Shown piece by piece: positions 14,881 to 23,673 of a stretch of 37,789 nt of DNA. Position 1 is the stretch's first letter, and each line of letters begins with the position of its first letter. Below the pieces are notes generated by a model that did no database searches, was not told the DNA's origin, and saw only the letters and a program-made list of their open reading frames with translations. The stretch is from the IMG/VR virus record IMGVR_UViG_3300025264_000040, positions 1 to 37,789 of that record. One strand, written 5' to 3'. A program made the translations under genes and the position numbers. The stretch is from a virus.

Positions 14881-16187
14881 TACGCGACTCTCTCAAATTG
14901 TTGCATCATGTCGTACATTCTTGCGGCTCCTTGTTGCCTGTTACCACCGCCTGCGCCTCTCACAGCGTCTGCTGTCATTACAAACTCCCCATCGGAAAGA
15001 AGTGCCGGAATGCTGTCAGAAGTCCCTGTGCCGGGGCCATTTATTGCGCCACCATCAGCGACGTTATAGCTACTATCTTGATACTTTTTAGCGGCGTCGA
15101 AGGGAATGCCGGTTACACCGGCCAACCGCGACCTAGTAAAAGCCGGAACGACACCCGCTATTTGGAGAAGCTTTCGTGCGAGAGGGCTATTTTTCTTACT
15201 CGGGGGAAGCGCTAAATATTTGTCATATGCCTCTATTTGCGGGTCCCCAGCGACACCCTCTCCCGGCTCACCATCCTCGTCTTCGTCAAAAGCGCCAAGG
15301 GCGTACGCACCTAGGCCAGCACCACCCAATAGAAGGGCACCTTTGGTCAAAGGGCTTTGGCCGCCCCACCACCCAGATAGACCGCCTTTGGACTGGACAT
15401 CATTTCCATAGTCTATAATCTCAGAAACCCCCGCTTGATATTCTGGGTTGGGTAAGTAAGGTTCTCCTTCTTGGTATCCTGGTGGGTATATATTTTGCGG
15501 GCCAACTTGGGGGGATACCACTCTAGTTGTAGGGGCTTGCCTACTCAAATCCGTTACTTGAGCTCCGGGACCTGTTTTAGGCACCGGACTAGGCACCGAA
15601 CTAGCTCCTGGTATTCCTTGCCCAAAAATACCCTCTTGGAATGCGGCTGTCGGTGATCTAAATATGTTTCCTACCGCTTGTTGTGCACCGCCAAAGAAGC
15701 TTTGTCCGCTTTTGCCAATACTACCCAGTCCGCCCATTAAAGCTTGCGTGCCGCCTGTCAGCAAAACGTTCTTAAATATGTCAGAAGCCCCCCCGCCTGA
15801 AATTGCGGTTCCTAGGGCAGACCCCACTATGCCACCAATACCGGGAGCAATAAGGTTGCCTACAATAGGCAATGCCATGGGTATAATCTTTTTGATAGCC
15901 TTGAATATCTTCTTAAAGAAAAACTCAGGCTGCCCAGTTAAAGGGTTGATTGAGTTGAACTCACTTCCAACTACATAGCGGCTAGGTTCTTCAATACCCA
16001 TCGCCTGCATCTGTCGGAAAATGTCGTTCTTTAAACCTGGATTCGCCTGTAAAACCTCGGCAGGAATGATGGTCTCGCCTTCGGCGGCGTGCACCATGTA
16101 GTCATCGCCGTAACGGCCTAAAGTGGCCAACCCACCTGCCAATGCTTGGGCAGTAGGTTCACCCGTTAGTTTTGGTCCTGTCTCCAT
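14880..16187 (-). CDS. virion protein with two conserved marine-phage end domains
   Basis: 435 residues from the ATG at 16185-16187, which overlaps the previous stop as TGATG; a TTG one codon earlier is possible. The N-terminal domain (AAEGETIIPAEVLQANP, RYVVGSEFNSINPLTGQPEFFFK) and the C-terminal domain (SDSIPALLSDGEFVMTADAV, then ARMYDMMQQFE) are patterns I know from many podovirus-like genomes, usually unnamed. Between them lie a Gly/Ala hydrophobic segment (PMALPIVGNLIAPGIGGIVG) and a Pro/Gly-rich spacer. A role in the internal core or tail is likely. Confidence 0.55.
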   Translation of the reverse strand: METGPKLTGEPTAQALAGGLATLGRYGDDYMVHAAEGETIIPAEVLQANPGLKNDIFRQMQAMGIEEPSRYVVGSEFNSINPLTGQPEFFFKKIFKAIKKIIPMALPIVGNLIAPGIGGIVGSALGTAISGGGASDIFKNVLLTGGTQALMGGLGSIGKSGQSFFGGAQQAVGNIFRSPTAAFQEGIFGQGIPGASSVPSPVPKTGPGAQVTDLSRQAPTTRVVSPQVGPQNIYPPGYQEGEPYLPNPEYQAGVSEIIDYGNDVQSKGGLSGWWGGQSPLTKGALLLGGAGLGAYALGAFDEDEDGEPGEGVAGDPQIEAYDKYLALPPSKKNSPLARKLLQIAGVVPAFTRSRLAGVTGIPFDAAKKYQDSSYNVADGGAINGPGTGTSDSIPALLSDGEFVMTADAVRGAGGGNRQQGAARMYDMMQQFERVA

Positions 16188-16507
16188 CAAGAAATCTCCA
16201 ATACGCTAGCAAAAACATAAATCTTACTTGCTGTGTCGCAATTTAATTGCAGCGTATCGCCGGCCTCGAGGACAAAAGGGCCGGTGAGAGACGTTTCGGC
16301 GTCAGACGCCATGCTGGTTTTATCCAGCGTAATCAACGTAGAGGCAGAACTGTCGTTAATCATAGACAACACGACAATTGCGCCGCTATGGCTATTATAC
16401 AAATTTATATTTTTGATAATAGCTTCTGTGGCAGAAGGGCACGTATATATGGTGACAGTGTCTGTCACTCCTACCAAAGCCGCCGCATTTTTATAGGCAG
16501 AAGCCAT
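16187..16507 (-). CDS. small beta-rich virion protein
   Basis: 106 residues, mostly alternating beta-strand pattern (VTDTVTIYTCPSATEAIIKN; AIVVLSMINDSSASTLITL; AGDTLQLNCDTASKIYVFAS). This looks like a compact beta-sandwich. It sits in the middle of virion genes with overlapping starts and stops on both sides. A decoration or tail role is possible but unproven. Confidence 0.55.
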   Translation of the reverse strand: MASAYKNAAALVGVTDTVTIYTCPSATEAIIKNINLYNSHSGAIVVLSMINDSSASTLITLDKTSMASDAETSLTGPFVLEAGDTLQLNCDTASKIYVFASVLEIS

Positions 16508-17781
16508 TAGGCTGTGCCGTACATACTATCGAGATACGCTTGGGCTTGCGGCACGGTAATTCCTGTAATCATCGCCAACCGAACAGCGTCATAATAAGAG
16601 CCGCCGCCTTCCGTTCCGGCTGGAGAACTGCTAACCCCTGGAAGCAGACCAGCTATTCCAGATGCCGCTTGATTCTGGAGAAAATCAAAATCTGGGCCGG
16701 GAGAAGCAGCGTCGCGCTCTGCCTGGAATTCTCCGCCAGTGTGCGGTGAAAAAAGTCTGCTTAAAAATCCTTGGTTTTGTGCCGCTTCTGCGGCTGCCGC
16801 GTCTACCGCCTGGTTTTGTAGCGCTTGTTGTTGGCGGTTGATCTGATGAATGGTCCTCTCTCGCTGGTTTGCCGCCGCAGCTTCGGTGGCGGCCCTTCTT
16901 GTGGCAAATAGGGCGGCCCGCGTGTCAGCACGCTGAGAAGCCGAGCGCGAGTATGAAGCATCCGCCTCCGCAGCCCCCGTAGCCTCCCTAGCCCCAAGGT
17001 CACCTATGCCACGGCCAAAGCTACCGCCGCCACCTCCTACGCCACCTCCTACGCCACCTCCTACGCCGCCACCGCCCTTAAATCTTTGCACCGGAAGACC
17101 AAACGCTTCGTGGACTGGCAGCATATGACCGCGAGTTCTCGATATCCGTCTGCCATCCCTCATTACGTCGGTAAATAGATTGCCTTCCTTCCCGAGCTCC
17201 CTGAAATGCACAATTGCATCTTCGGGGATGACTTCGGCCAGACGTTTACGTATGTCTGGATCTAGAGTTTCTCGATGCCCCAACGAATATGCCAAGGGTC
17301 CGCCCGGATGCAGAAGTTGCTCTTGTTGGATACCTCTGCGGGTTCGTTGCGATGGACCTACCTCGCTATCGAGATCAGGGCCTCTTTGGTCGCGAATAAT
17401 CTCAGACGGAGTTTGAGGAAACACACTGCCAAGCTTACGAAGATCTCTGCTCGACATTCTCCCCGCCGCCACTGGATCGTAATGAAACCCAGGTTTGTTC
17501 ATTAATGCGTGTAGGAACGCACTTGCAGCAGGCCCAGCAAGTGGCAGACCACCACCAAACGGCATAAAAGGATTAGCTCCAGTACCCAACTTGCCGATCA
17601 TACCCAAGCCCGTCATTGCGGCCCTACCTGGATTTGCTGATCGCCGCTTCTTTACTGCATTAGCCGTATTTTGGTTAGCGACAGATTGGGGCGCTTTGTA
17701 TATTGTATTAGGCTGACCAATATAATTAAGCCTTTCTTGGTCTGGCCCCGCTCCAGCTGCCCTTCCTGATCCATTTGCCAT
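16507..17781 (-). CDS. Gly-rich virion-associated protein, unknown family
   Basis: 424 residues. The middle carries a polyglycine run (GGGVGGGVGGGVGGGGGS) followed by a long Ala/Arg/Gln helix (RRAATEAAAANQRERTIHQI). The C-terminus (VRLAMITGITVPQAQAYLDS) has the look of a small helical domain. The glycine run is encoded by a 12-base repeat (GCCACCTCCTAC copies near 17027-17070). ATG at 17779 has GGAGG ten bases upstream. Function not recognised; context suggests virion. Confidence 0.5.
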   Translation of the reverse strand: MANGSGRAAGAGPDQERLNYIGQPNTIYKAPQSVANQNTANAVKKRRSANPGRAAMTGLGMIGKLGTGANPFMPFGGGLPLAGPAASAFLHALMNKPGFHYDPVAAGRMSSRDLRKLGSVFPQTPSEIIRDQRGPDLDSEVGPSQRTRRGIQQEQLLHPGGPLAYSLGHRETLDPDIRKRLAEVIPEDAIVHFRELGKEGNLFTDVMRDGRRISRTRGHMLPVHEAFGLPVQRFKGGGGVGGGVGGGVGGGGGSFGRGIGDLGAREATGAAEADASYSRSASQRADTRAALFATRRAATEAAAANQRERTIHQINRQQQALQNQAVDAAAAEAAQNQGFLSRLFSPHTGGEFQAERDAASPGPDFDFLQNQAASGIAGLLPGVSSSPAGTEGGGSYYDAVRLAMITGITVPQAQAYLDSMYGTA

Positions 17782-17797
17782 TAGCTATAAACCTCCA

Positions 17798-17965
17798 TCA
17801 CTCAATAAACCACGTGATTGCATTAGTGTCATCTTGGCCACTCACCACTTCTGGGAAATCTATTTTGGTCAGGGCCATCTCGAGATCCCGCATGATTCTT
17901 GCAAAAACCTCTGCGTCGTAAACCTCTGGGACTTCTGGAAAATTGTGGTCTAGTAAAGAAGCCAC
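17798..17965 (-). CDS. small phage protein, 55 residues, GTG start
   Basis: A GTG at 17963-17965 overlaps the upstream TAG (TAGTG) and has GGGAG six bases before it. The frame runs to TGA at 17798-17800. The product is acidic and helical (DAEVFARIMRDLEMALTKID), then FPEVVSGQDDTNAITWFIE, a C-terminus I recognise from unnamed small genes in similar marine podovirus-like genomes. The start, overlap and ribosome site all support a real gene between the nozzle-like protein and the Gly-rich protein. Function unknown. Confidence 0.7.
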   Translation of the reverse strand: MASLLDHNFPEVPEVYDAEVFARIMRDLEMALTKIDFPEVVSGQDDTNAITWFIE

Positions 17966-20235
17966 TATCGTCTCCCATCTGGGCGTAGATCAAGACGGGT
18001 TTCACCCAACGTCCACGCCGCAGTCGTGCTTGCACTGGACACCCGCAAAATTCCAGTTCTCCCGCGGCAGCGAATATCCGCTTTTTTAGTATCCGCTAAG
18101 ACAGACGCAGTAGCTTCCGTAACAGCGGAGCTGCTAGGGAAGTCTCTTGTCTTGATAATATAACTTACTTCTGCGTCGGTTCCCGAGAGCTCGATATCGG
18201 GGATAATTTTGCTTACAAACATAAAGTTGTTGCCGTCCTGAAGATCAAAATCAGAGGACTCTATGTAGGAGCTCATGTTTGCACCGTCGTCGCTTTCTCC
18301 ATTTTCGTGAATAAACACAAAAGAGTTGTCACTTACAATGCCGGAACCTCGAGGTCTCTGGTGAATCCCCGCATCTACCCACGCAGTCCTTGCTAGAGTG
18401 CCTATGTCCCACGTCCCTTCGACGTAGTTAAACTTCACATATCGGTCGATTTCGCTAGCCGAAGAAGACACGTAAAAGAAAAACACCTCATCAAATAACC
18501 TGTTGGATGCCGCAAAAAACTTCGGGGCTTGCTCAAGGTTGATGTCGTCAAACACATACCGCAAAACAGTGCATGGAAGCGTCTGTAAACGTCCTGAATA
18601 AGCGTAAAAGTTCTCTAAATCCATCCAGAAAACCTTGTCACCTACGCTTGTGATGGAGATAGATGATAGTACAGACACGTTGTTAGATAGAACTGTAAAC
18701 CCAAAAGTGAACGGAGGCCCTACAAACCGCATAGAGTACAGTGTTGTATCTGTGAAAATGAGCGTTTCCTGGCGAGTTTTTATGCCAGTGATAATCTCAG
18801 ACCCTGACGAAAGCCGCTGACTGCCAGCAGTGTTGGTGGCAGTAGGCGTCCAATCAAAAGGAGATTCTTGGTCGGACCAACGAACCATCATCAAATCTTG
18901 TGCAGTTTCTCCTATTGGATTACACCCAAGACATACCACATGTCGATCTGCGCCAGAGACTAAAATTTGTCTAGTTATTGTAGGTGCGTCAGAAGCGCCT
19001 GTTTGGGAAGCAAGGTCTGTAGCACGAGTGCTAAGCCCCAAGGTTTTGTCCCAGTAGTAGGGAGTGCTGTCTACTACGCAAAATATCAAGTCTTCACCCC
19101 AATTATCTTGCGGCCAAAGCCTTAAACTTGTGTCTACATTAACCGCAGAAACTCCTCCCCACGTAATGAAATCGTTAGCTTCTTTCACAGAGTCACCATC
19201 GCTGTGGGCGACCGCGGTAGTGCCTCTAACCCCTCGCACCACTCCAGCATCTAAAGTATTAGTAGATTTACCTGTGTACTGAACCAACTCCTGATTGATT
19301 AAGATAAGACCTATGAAGGTCACACTAGCACTACTACTGTGCGCGGCTTGGGTCGTGCCATCGGCCCCTCGGGTCACGTCATTAAGAGTGTTGCCCGATT
19401 TACTAGCATAGATAATGTTCTCGCTGCCTATTTTTATGGTTCCTATATCTGGAAGTCCAGAGGCATCAGCCACGGGTATGGCTCCTCTTTCGTCTATCGC
19501 CACGTTAGAGGAAATTGAGGTAGAAGCGGTCTCAAACAATGCTGCGCTTGCTAAGGCTATTGAGGTGGCAGCATCGGTAATTGCCCCGTCCAGCGTGGTT
19601 TCTGAAAAAGAAGCGACTGTCCCACCATAAAACGCCGTTCCGAACCCAGAGCCTGTAGAGGCGGAGACTAGGCCGATTGTTAGTTGATACTGAGCCACGG
19701 TACTGCCCCCACCATTCCCTGAATCAGAGGCATTTGCTGTGGCAGAAGCTGTGATTGTGTAGGTATTAGCGCTGGGAACCGTTTGAATTTCGAATTCCTG
19801 GTTCAGGACAGCCGCGGTGATAGTACCGCCTAAGCTAGCTGCGCTATTAAAGGTTACAAAATCTCCCGCAATAGCACCGTGGGAAGCATCTGTGACAGTC
19901 AATGTCGCAGAGCCATCAGTAGCTGCGAAAGTAGCTGTGCCTGTATTGGTGTCGCGCAGAGGGGTGATGTCGTTATAGCTACCTCCCTCCTCTATATACA
20001 ACTTAGTATCGGTGCCCGTGCCCATAAACTTTCGAGCATCCAGGGAAGACCATGCGAAAAGAGAGCGCACGGTTCCTTGGATCGTTCCGCTACTAAGCTT
20101 AGTCCAGCCGCCTATCTTTTCAGCGCGGCCTTTTCTGAACCGGATCAAGTTAGAGTCGTACCAACCTTGTTCGTTGGCATAGGACGTGCTTTCTCGATTA
20201 ACGCCTGGTGTGAAAGAAACTTTAACTAGAGGCAT
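17965..20235 (-). CDS. tail nozzle / packaged-DNA stabilization-like protein (P22 gp10 type)
   Basis: 756 residues. The N-terminus (FTPGVNRESTSYANEQGWYD, then RFRKGRAEKIGGW) is typical of a podovirus tail protein family. From about residue 350 the sequence is rich in beta-propeller-like blades, including LIFTDTTLYSMRFVGPPFTF, DKVFWMDLENFYAYSG and RYVKFNYVEGTWDIG, reminiscent of P22 gp10 and T7 gp12, which plug or extend the short tail. Between about 95 and 330 there are Ser/Thr/Ala-rich beta inserts. GGAGAAG precedes the ATG. Family assignment rests on motif memory. Confidence 0.6.
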   Translation of the reverse strand: MPLVKVSFTPGVNRESTSYANEQGWYDSNLIRFRKGRAEKIGGWTKLSSGTIQGTVRSLFAWSSLDARKFMGTGTDTKLYIEEGGSYNDITPLRDTNTGTATFAATDGSATLTVTDASHGAIAGDFVTFNSAASLGGTITAAVLNQEFEIQTVPSANTYTITASATANASDSGNGGGSTVAQYQLTIGLVSASTGSGFGTAFYGGTVASFSETTLDGAITDAATSIALASAALFETASTSISSNVAIDERGAIPVADASGLPDIGTIKIGSENIIYASKSGNTLNDVTRGADGTTQAAHSSSASVTFIGLILINQELVQYTGKSTNTLDAGVVRGVRGTTAVAHSDGDSVKEANDFITWGGVSAVNVDTSLRLWPQDNWGEDLIFCVVDSTPYYWDKTLGLSTRATDLASQTGASDAPTITRQILVSGADRHVVCLGCNPIGETAQDLMMVRWSDQESPFDWTPTATNTAGSQRLSSGSEIITGIKTRQETLIFTDTTLYSMRFVGPPFTFGFTVLSNNVSVLSSISITSVGDKVFWMDLENFYAYSGRLQTLPCTVLRYVFDDINLEQAPKFFAASNRLFDEVFFFYVSSSASEIDRYVKFNYVEGTWDIGTLARTAWVDAGIHQRPRGSGIVSDNSFVFIHENGESDDGANMSSYIESSDFDLQDGNNFMFVSKIIPDIELSGTDAEVSYIIKTRDFPSSSAVTEATASVLADTKKADIRCRGRTGILRVSSASTTAAWTLGETRLDLRPDGRR

Positions 20236-20253
20236 TTCAACTTCTCCTTCAAC

Positions 20254-22092
20254 CTATCCGGTTGCCTCTAACGCATCAATACGCGACTCGAGCGACTCGA
20301 TACGTTCCATGGCTTCTTGCAACGCTTTGACGGCCTTCATATACAAAACGCTGTACTTAACAGCTTTGTAATCAGTGGGATTGCCATTGGCGTCTAACAC
20401 TGGCTCGTCTGGCCCGTCTCCGTCGGCTGGAGGGTTCATGTAGGGCTTTGTTTTGACAAGCCCATTCATTCCACTCGCTTCAAGCTCTTGAGCAATAACA
20501 CCAAGTTGTGTGGGGGCGTCAGTTTCGTCCGAAATGAGAGAGTATTTGCGCACGCGCATCGCCTTGACATCGTCCCATTGACTGCCAGAATCGATAATAT
20601 ATTCTTTCAGGCGCTCATCTGAAGTGGCACCGTACGAGTTAGTGGCGGATTGAAAGTCGCCGTTAGCCTCAATCTCCGATTTAATGGTTCCGCCGCCTGC
20701 AAAGGCTTGCCAGACGGGCGAGCCGTCAGACACGCTTTGTCCTAAAATACGGACGTAATCATCTGCGTCGTAGTAGCAGTACAGGCCCTGCCCCTCTGTG
20801 TTATGGAAAGCCCCGGCGGCGGTGCGCCCGTTGTATATATTATTGCTCTCTTTGTACAGAGCATTGTTTCCCTCCTGTCTGAATGAGGCGTCGATAGTGG
20901 TGGTCCCACTTACCTCCAGTTTGCCATTCAGATCAACCAAAGTAGCATTGAGTTCAATCTCGTCGGTCGCATTTATGTCGAGAGTTGTAGCATCAGGAGC
21001 ATTAATATATTGCGAGTCATCATTGAACTGAAGCTGCATCGTCGAATTAAGCAGCAGACCAGTATCGTGAACATGAGTCAACGTTACTTCCTGGTTATCC
21101 CCAAACGACACGACGGCGGCATCACTATCAAGAACGAGATCATCGCCAAGCCATAAATCCTTAGCAACGCCCAAGCCACCGGCTGTAACTAGCGCTGCCG
21201 TGCCTGTTGCGCTTGCTTCCGTGGTTGCAGAAAGCGAAACAACACCGGCTGACGAAATCGCGATAGCATCAGTATCGGAAGCAGAACCAATATTTGCATC
21301 ATCAGGGACGACAATGTTGCCGCCGGTCGTCATTAGGCCGCCGCCTTGGTACGTACCAGAGACATCGAGGTTGGCATTTACATCAGCTAGGGTCGCATTG
21401 ATCTCAATTTCGTCGGTCGCGTTTATGTCGAGCACCGTGGCGGAGGGTGCGTTGATGTATTGGCTGGCGTCAGAAAACTGCAACTGCATCGTTGAGTTGA
21501 GCAGCAGTCCGGTGTCGTGTACGTGCGTTAGAGTTACGTCAGTATTTGCGCCAAACCCAAGCACCGAAGCGTCAGATATCAGCGTCAAGTCATCGCCGAT
21601 GGTGGCATCGCCATCGACCGTCAAGGCAGATACTTGCAAGTCCCCCAGTGCATTTGTTACCGCAGCGCCAGATCCGGCTCCATCGCAATAAACAATAGCA
21701 TTATTACCATTCTCAATAGTTACGTTCGCACCAGTTCCCTGACTGATAATTACACTGTAGGGGCCGCTTGAACCGGAATCCGTGGTAGCATTTTCAAAAA
21801 TAAAATAGGCTGTCGAAGTATTGGGCGCTACCGTAACTGTATTGTTACCACCTAAGGCTCCAGTAAATTTTATGACCCGATACATCCCGTCCTGAAGGTT
21901 TTCCGTTCCTTGCCCTGGGGACGCCTCTCTTACAGTTAAAGTGTGTGTTGTACCGGAAAGACCGACTGCCTTATAAGACGCAATCCTGTCAAGAATGTCC
22001 AAGTTGAAATTGGTAGTCTTACCCCAAGTCCCTGACTGTTCCCCGGTGGCTATCTCTTCAAAGCCAAAATTAGTAGTGAATGTAGAAGCCAT
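20254..22092 (-). CDS. tail fibre with C-terminal S74 self-cleaving chaperone
   Basis: 612 residues. The C-terminal 122 residues form a Peptidase_S74 intramolecular chaperone: SDERLKEY starts at Ser491 with Lys496 (the catalytic Ser/Lys pair), then YSLISD, GVIAQELE and a final coiled coil (ALQEAMERIESLESRIDALE). Such domains trimerise the fibre and cut themselves off. The middle is beta-rich and contains a 150-residue duplication (HVHDTGLLLNSTMQLQF and INATDEIE occur in both copies). The N-terminal ~30 residues (FTTNFGFEEIATGEQSGTWG) resemble virion-attachment segments. It is likely a receptor-binding fibre. Confidence 0.87.
   Translation of the reverse strand: MASTFTTNFGFEEIATGEQSGTWGKTTNFNLDILDRIASYKAVGLSGTTHTLTVREASPGQGTENLQDGMYRVIKFTGALGGNNTVTVAPNTSTAYFIFENATTDSGSSGPYSVIISQGTGANVTIENGNNAIVYCDGAGSGAAVTNALGDLQVSALTVDGDATIGDDLTLISDASVLGFGANTDVTLTHVHDTGLLLNSTMQLQFSDASQYINAPSATVLDINATDEIEINATLADVNANLDVSGTYQGGGLMTTGGNIVVPDDANIGSASDTDAIAISSAGVVSLSATTEASATGTAALVTAGGLGVAKDLWLGDDLVLDSDAAVVSFGDNQEVTLTHVHDTGLLLNSTMQLQFNDDSQYINAPDATTLDINATDEIELNATLVDLNGKLEVSGTTTIDASFRQEGNNALYKESNNIYNGRTAAGAFHNTEGQGLYCYYDADDYVRILGQSVSDGSPVWQAFAGGGTIKSEIEANGDFQSATNSYGATSDERLKEYIIDSGSQWDDVKAMRVRKYSLISDETDAPTQLGVIAQELEASGMNGLVKTKPYMNPPADGDGPDEPVLDANGNPTDYKAVKYSVLYMKAVKALQEAMERIESLESRIDALEATG
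20920..21560 (-). repeat. direct 450-bp duplication inside the fibre gene
   Basis: The segment around CGTCGGTCGC at 20961 recurs at 21411, a distance of 450 bases (150 codons), and the surrounding residues match in both copies (LLLNSTMQLQF, INATDEIE). It is an in-frame internal duplication of a fibre shaft unit, diverged at synonymous positions, so it is not very recent. Confidence 0.75.
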
Positions 22093-22101
22093 TATCTTTT
22101 C

Positions 22102-22365
22102 CTATGAAGCTATCTTCGTATAGTCCGGAGTTTGTGCTGCCGAAATAGTACTAAAACTAGGGCTTTGTGTTGTCGAAATAGCACTATAGTCCGGAGTTTG
22201 TGCTGCCGAAATAGTACTAAAACTAGGGCTTTGTGTTGTCGAAATAGTACTAAAGTTAGGGCTTTGTGTGGCAGGAATTTTGGCCCAAATACCTTCCCAC
22301 GCTTCATCGGCCCACGCAGCCTTTATCCAAGCTCCATTAGCCCAACTTTTTCCGATAGCTGCCAT
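22102..22365 (-). CDS. small virion-type protein with five 11-residue repeats
   Basis: 87 residues. The first 30 (GKSWANGAWIKAAWADEAWE) are Trp/Ala-rich. The rest is five copies of an 11-residue unit of the form xxxQ(S/T)Px(F/Y)(S/T)xI, in alternating SxxQSPSFSTI and SAAQTPDYxxI types. It lies between the two repeat-rich tail genes. I do not recognise a named family; a linker or small tail component is a guess. Confidence 0.6.
   Translation of the reverse strand: MAAIGKSWANGAWIKAAWADEAWEGIWAKIPATQSPNFSTISTTQSPSFSTISAAQTPDYSAISTTQSPSFSTISAAQTPDYTKIAS
22108..22272 (-). repeat. 33-bp tandem repeats with 66-bp higher order
   Basis: The coding repeat has a 33-base period. Pairs of units form a 66-base block: TAGTCCGGAG starts at 22121 and again at 22187. 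Blocks are almost identical at the DNA level, so recent expansion is likely. Confidence 0.85.
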
Positions 22366-23673
22366 TTAAGCACCATCCCAAGGCGTTGCATTACCATCAC
22401 CCGTCACCTCTGCACCGTTGATGGATTGGGTGTTCGCATCCAACTCGTTAGCTTTGGTGAATACCATCTGGTCAGTGACGGCTTTGATTGCGTCAACTAC
22501 GGTGTCAACTGTCGCAAGATTGGTGGCTGTGGCAGCACTATCTGTCCCGCGCATTGCTGTGGTCGGAATAGCATCCAGCAGCAAATCAAGTCGTCCGCCA
22601 TTAGCCCAGTCACCTTGAAGCTCATTTGTGTCGGCAAGAATGAGTACGGTCTCGGCTTTTACCGTGTCAACTACAGCGTCCAAAGTCGAGATTAAACCCG
22701 GCACATCGTCACCTTGAAGCTCATTTGTGTCGACCAAAATTGCGGCAGTGTCGACCTTAACGGTATCCACGACAGCATCCAAAGTCGAGATTAAACCCGG
22801 CACATCGTCGCCCTGTAGTTCGTTCGTGTCCGCTAGAATTGCGTCAATTATAACGTCAAGACGCCCACCATTAGTCCAGTCACCTTGAAGCTCATTTGTG
22901 TCCGCCAAGATGAGGACAGTTTCCGCTTTAACGGTATCCACAACAGCATCCAAAGTCGAGATTAAACCCGGCACATCGTCGCCTTGAAGCTCATTTGTAT
23001 CGACCAAAATTGCAGCAGTATCGACCTTAACTGTGTCAACTACAGCATCCAAAGTCGATATTAAACCCGGCACATCGTCGCCTTGAAGCTCATTTGTATC
23101 GGCTAGGATTGCATCAATTATAACGTCAAGTCGGCCGCCATTAGTCCAGTCGCCTTGAAGCTCATTTGTATCAACCAGAATTGCAGCAGTGTCCACCTTA
23201 ACTGTGTCTACCACTGCATCCAAAGTCGAGATTAAACCTGGAACATCGTCGCCTTGAAGCTCATTTGTATCAACCAGAATGGCAGCAGTATCGACCTTAA
23301 CGGTATCCACGACCGCATCAAGAGCTGTGATTGATGCCGCAGTTGCGAGCGGAGTTAGAGTGCACGAGCCTACTATTCCCGTCGGGTTCTGACTATCGAC
23401 GGCTAGCGTAGCAAACACCGCAAAAGTATCTGACGCAGCAAAACCATTCCCAGATGTCGCAGCGACAGCAACCTCATAACAGCCTGCGGGATAGTTGGCG
23501 TGACTCAGTAAGGTGGCAGAGCCGCTCAACAAAGGTGCTGCGTCCGCCGCCGCGCCCGCTTCGCGGACATCGTAAACGGCACTCGCGCCGTCGTTCCCGG
23601 ATCCGGAGGTGTCGTTCGCGGCAAACCAGAAATAGACTGTATCGCCCAAGGTTGCACTTTGGTGTCCACTCAT
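22366..23673 (-). CDS. tail/fibre protein with beta head and long coiled-coil repeats
   Basis: 435 residues. Residues 1-115 are an Ig-like beta domain (GDTVYFWFAANDTSG, then PAGCYEVAVAATSGNGF, then TFAVFATLAV). From about 120 to 380 the sequence is built of heptad-rich units (LDAVVDTVKVDTAAILVDTN, ELQGDDVPGLIST) in a 33-residue and a 57-residue form. Such units would make a long trimeric coiled coil. The gene lies just behind the spike gene and ahead of the S74 fibre, so a tail appendage is likely. The copy number of units probably sets its length. Confidence 0.6.
   Translation of the reverse strand: MSGHQSATLGDTVYFWFAANDTSGSGNDGASAVYDVREAGAAADAAPLLSGSATLLSHANYPAGCYEVAVAATSGNGFAASDTFAVFATLAVDSQNPTGIVGSCTLTPLATAASITALDAVVDTVKVDTAAILVDTNELQGDDVPGLISTLDAVVDTVKVDTAAILVDTNELQGDWTNGGRLDVIIDAILADTNELQGDDVPGLISTLDAVVDTVKVDTAAILVDTNELQGDDVPGLISTLDAVVDTVKAETVLILADTNELQGDWTNGGRLDVIIDAILADTNELQGDDVPGLISTLDAVVDTVKVDTAAILVDTNELQGDDVPGLISTLDAVVDTVKAETVLILADTNELQGDWANGGRLDLLLDAIPTTAMRGTDSAATATNLATVDTVVDAIKAVTDQMVFTKANELDANTQSINGAEVTGDGNATPWDGA
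22590..23310 (-). repeat. alternating 99/171-bp coding repeats (270-bp super-unit)
   Basis: The sequence AAAGTCGA(G/T)ATTAAAC begins at 22682, 22781, 22952, 23051 and 23222, giving distances 99, 171, 99, 171. The super-unit is 270 bases (90 codons), all in frame with the tail protein. Copies are very similar in DNA, suggesting recent recombination or slippage. Confidence 0.85.

Noticed and set aside
15106-15411. Pro-rich plus-strand frames across 14898-15418
   Set aside because: They mirror the Gly/Pro-rich spacer of the minus-strand virion gene; no coding signs of their own.
17829-18035. 68-codon minus-strand frame overlapping the nozzle-like gene's end
   Set aside because: The 55-codon frame at 17798-17965 has a better ribosome site, a 1-base overlap and a conserved-looking sequence; the 68-codon frame is Arg-rich shadow.
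22132-22695. Plus-strand frame with striking CCRNSTK repeats
   Set aside because: It is the shadow of the coding repeats on the minus strand, where start sites and overlaps support the genes.
22108-23310. CRISPR-like repeat pattern
   Set aside because: Repeats are in frame, have coding periods (33, 99 and 171 bases) and no unique spacers of constant length.
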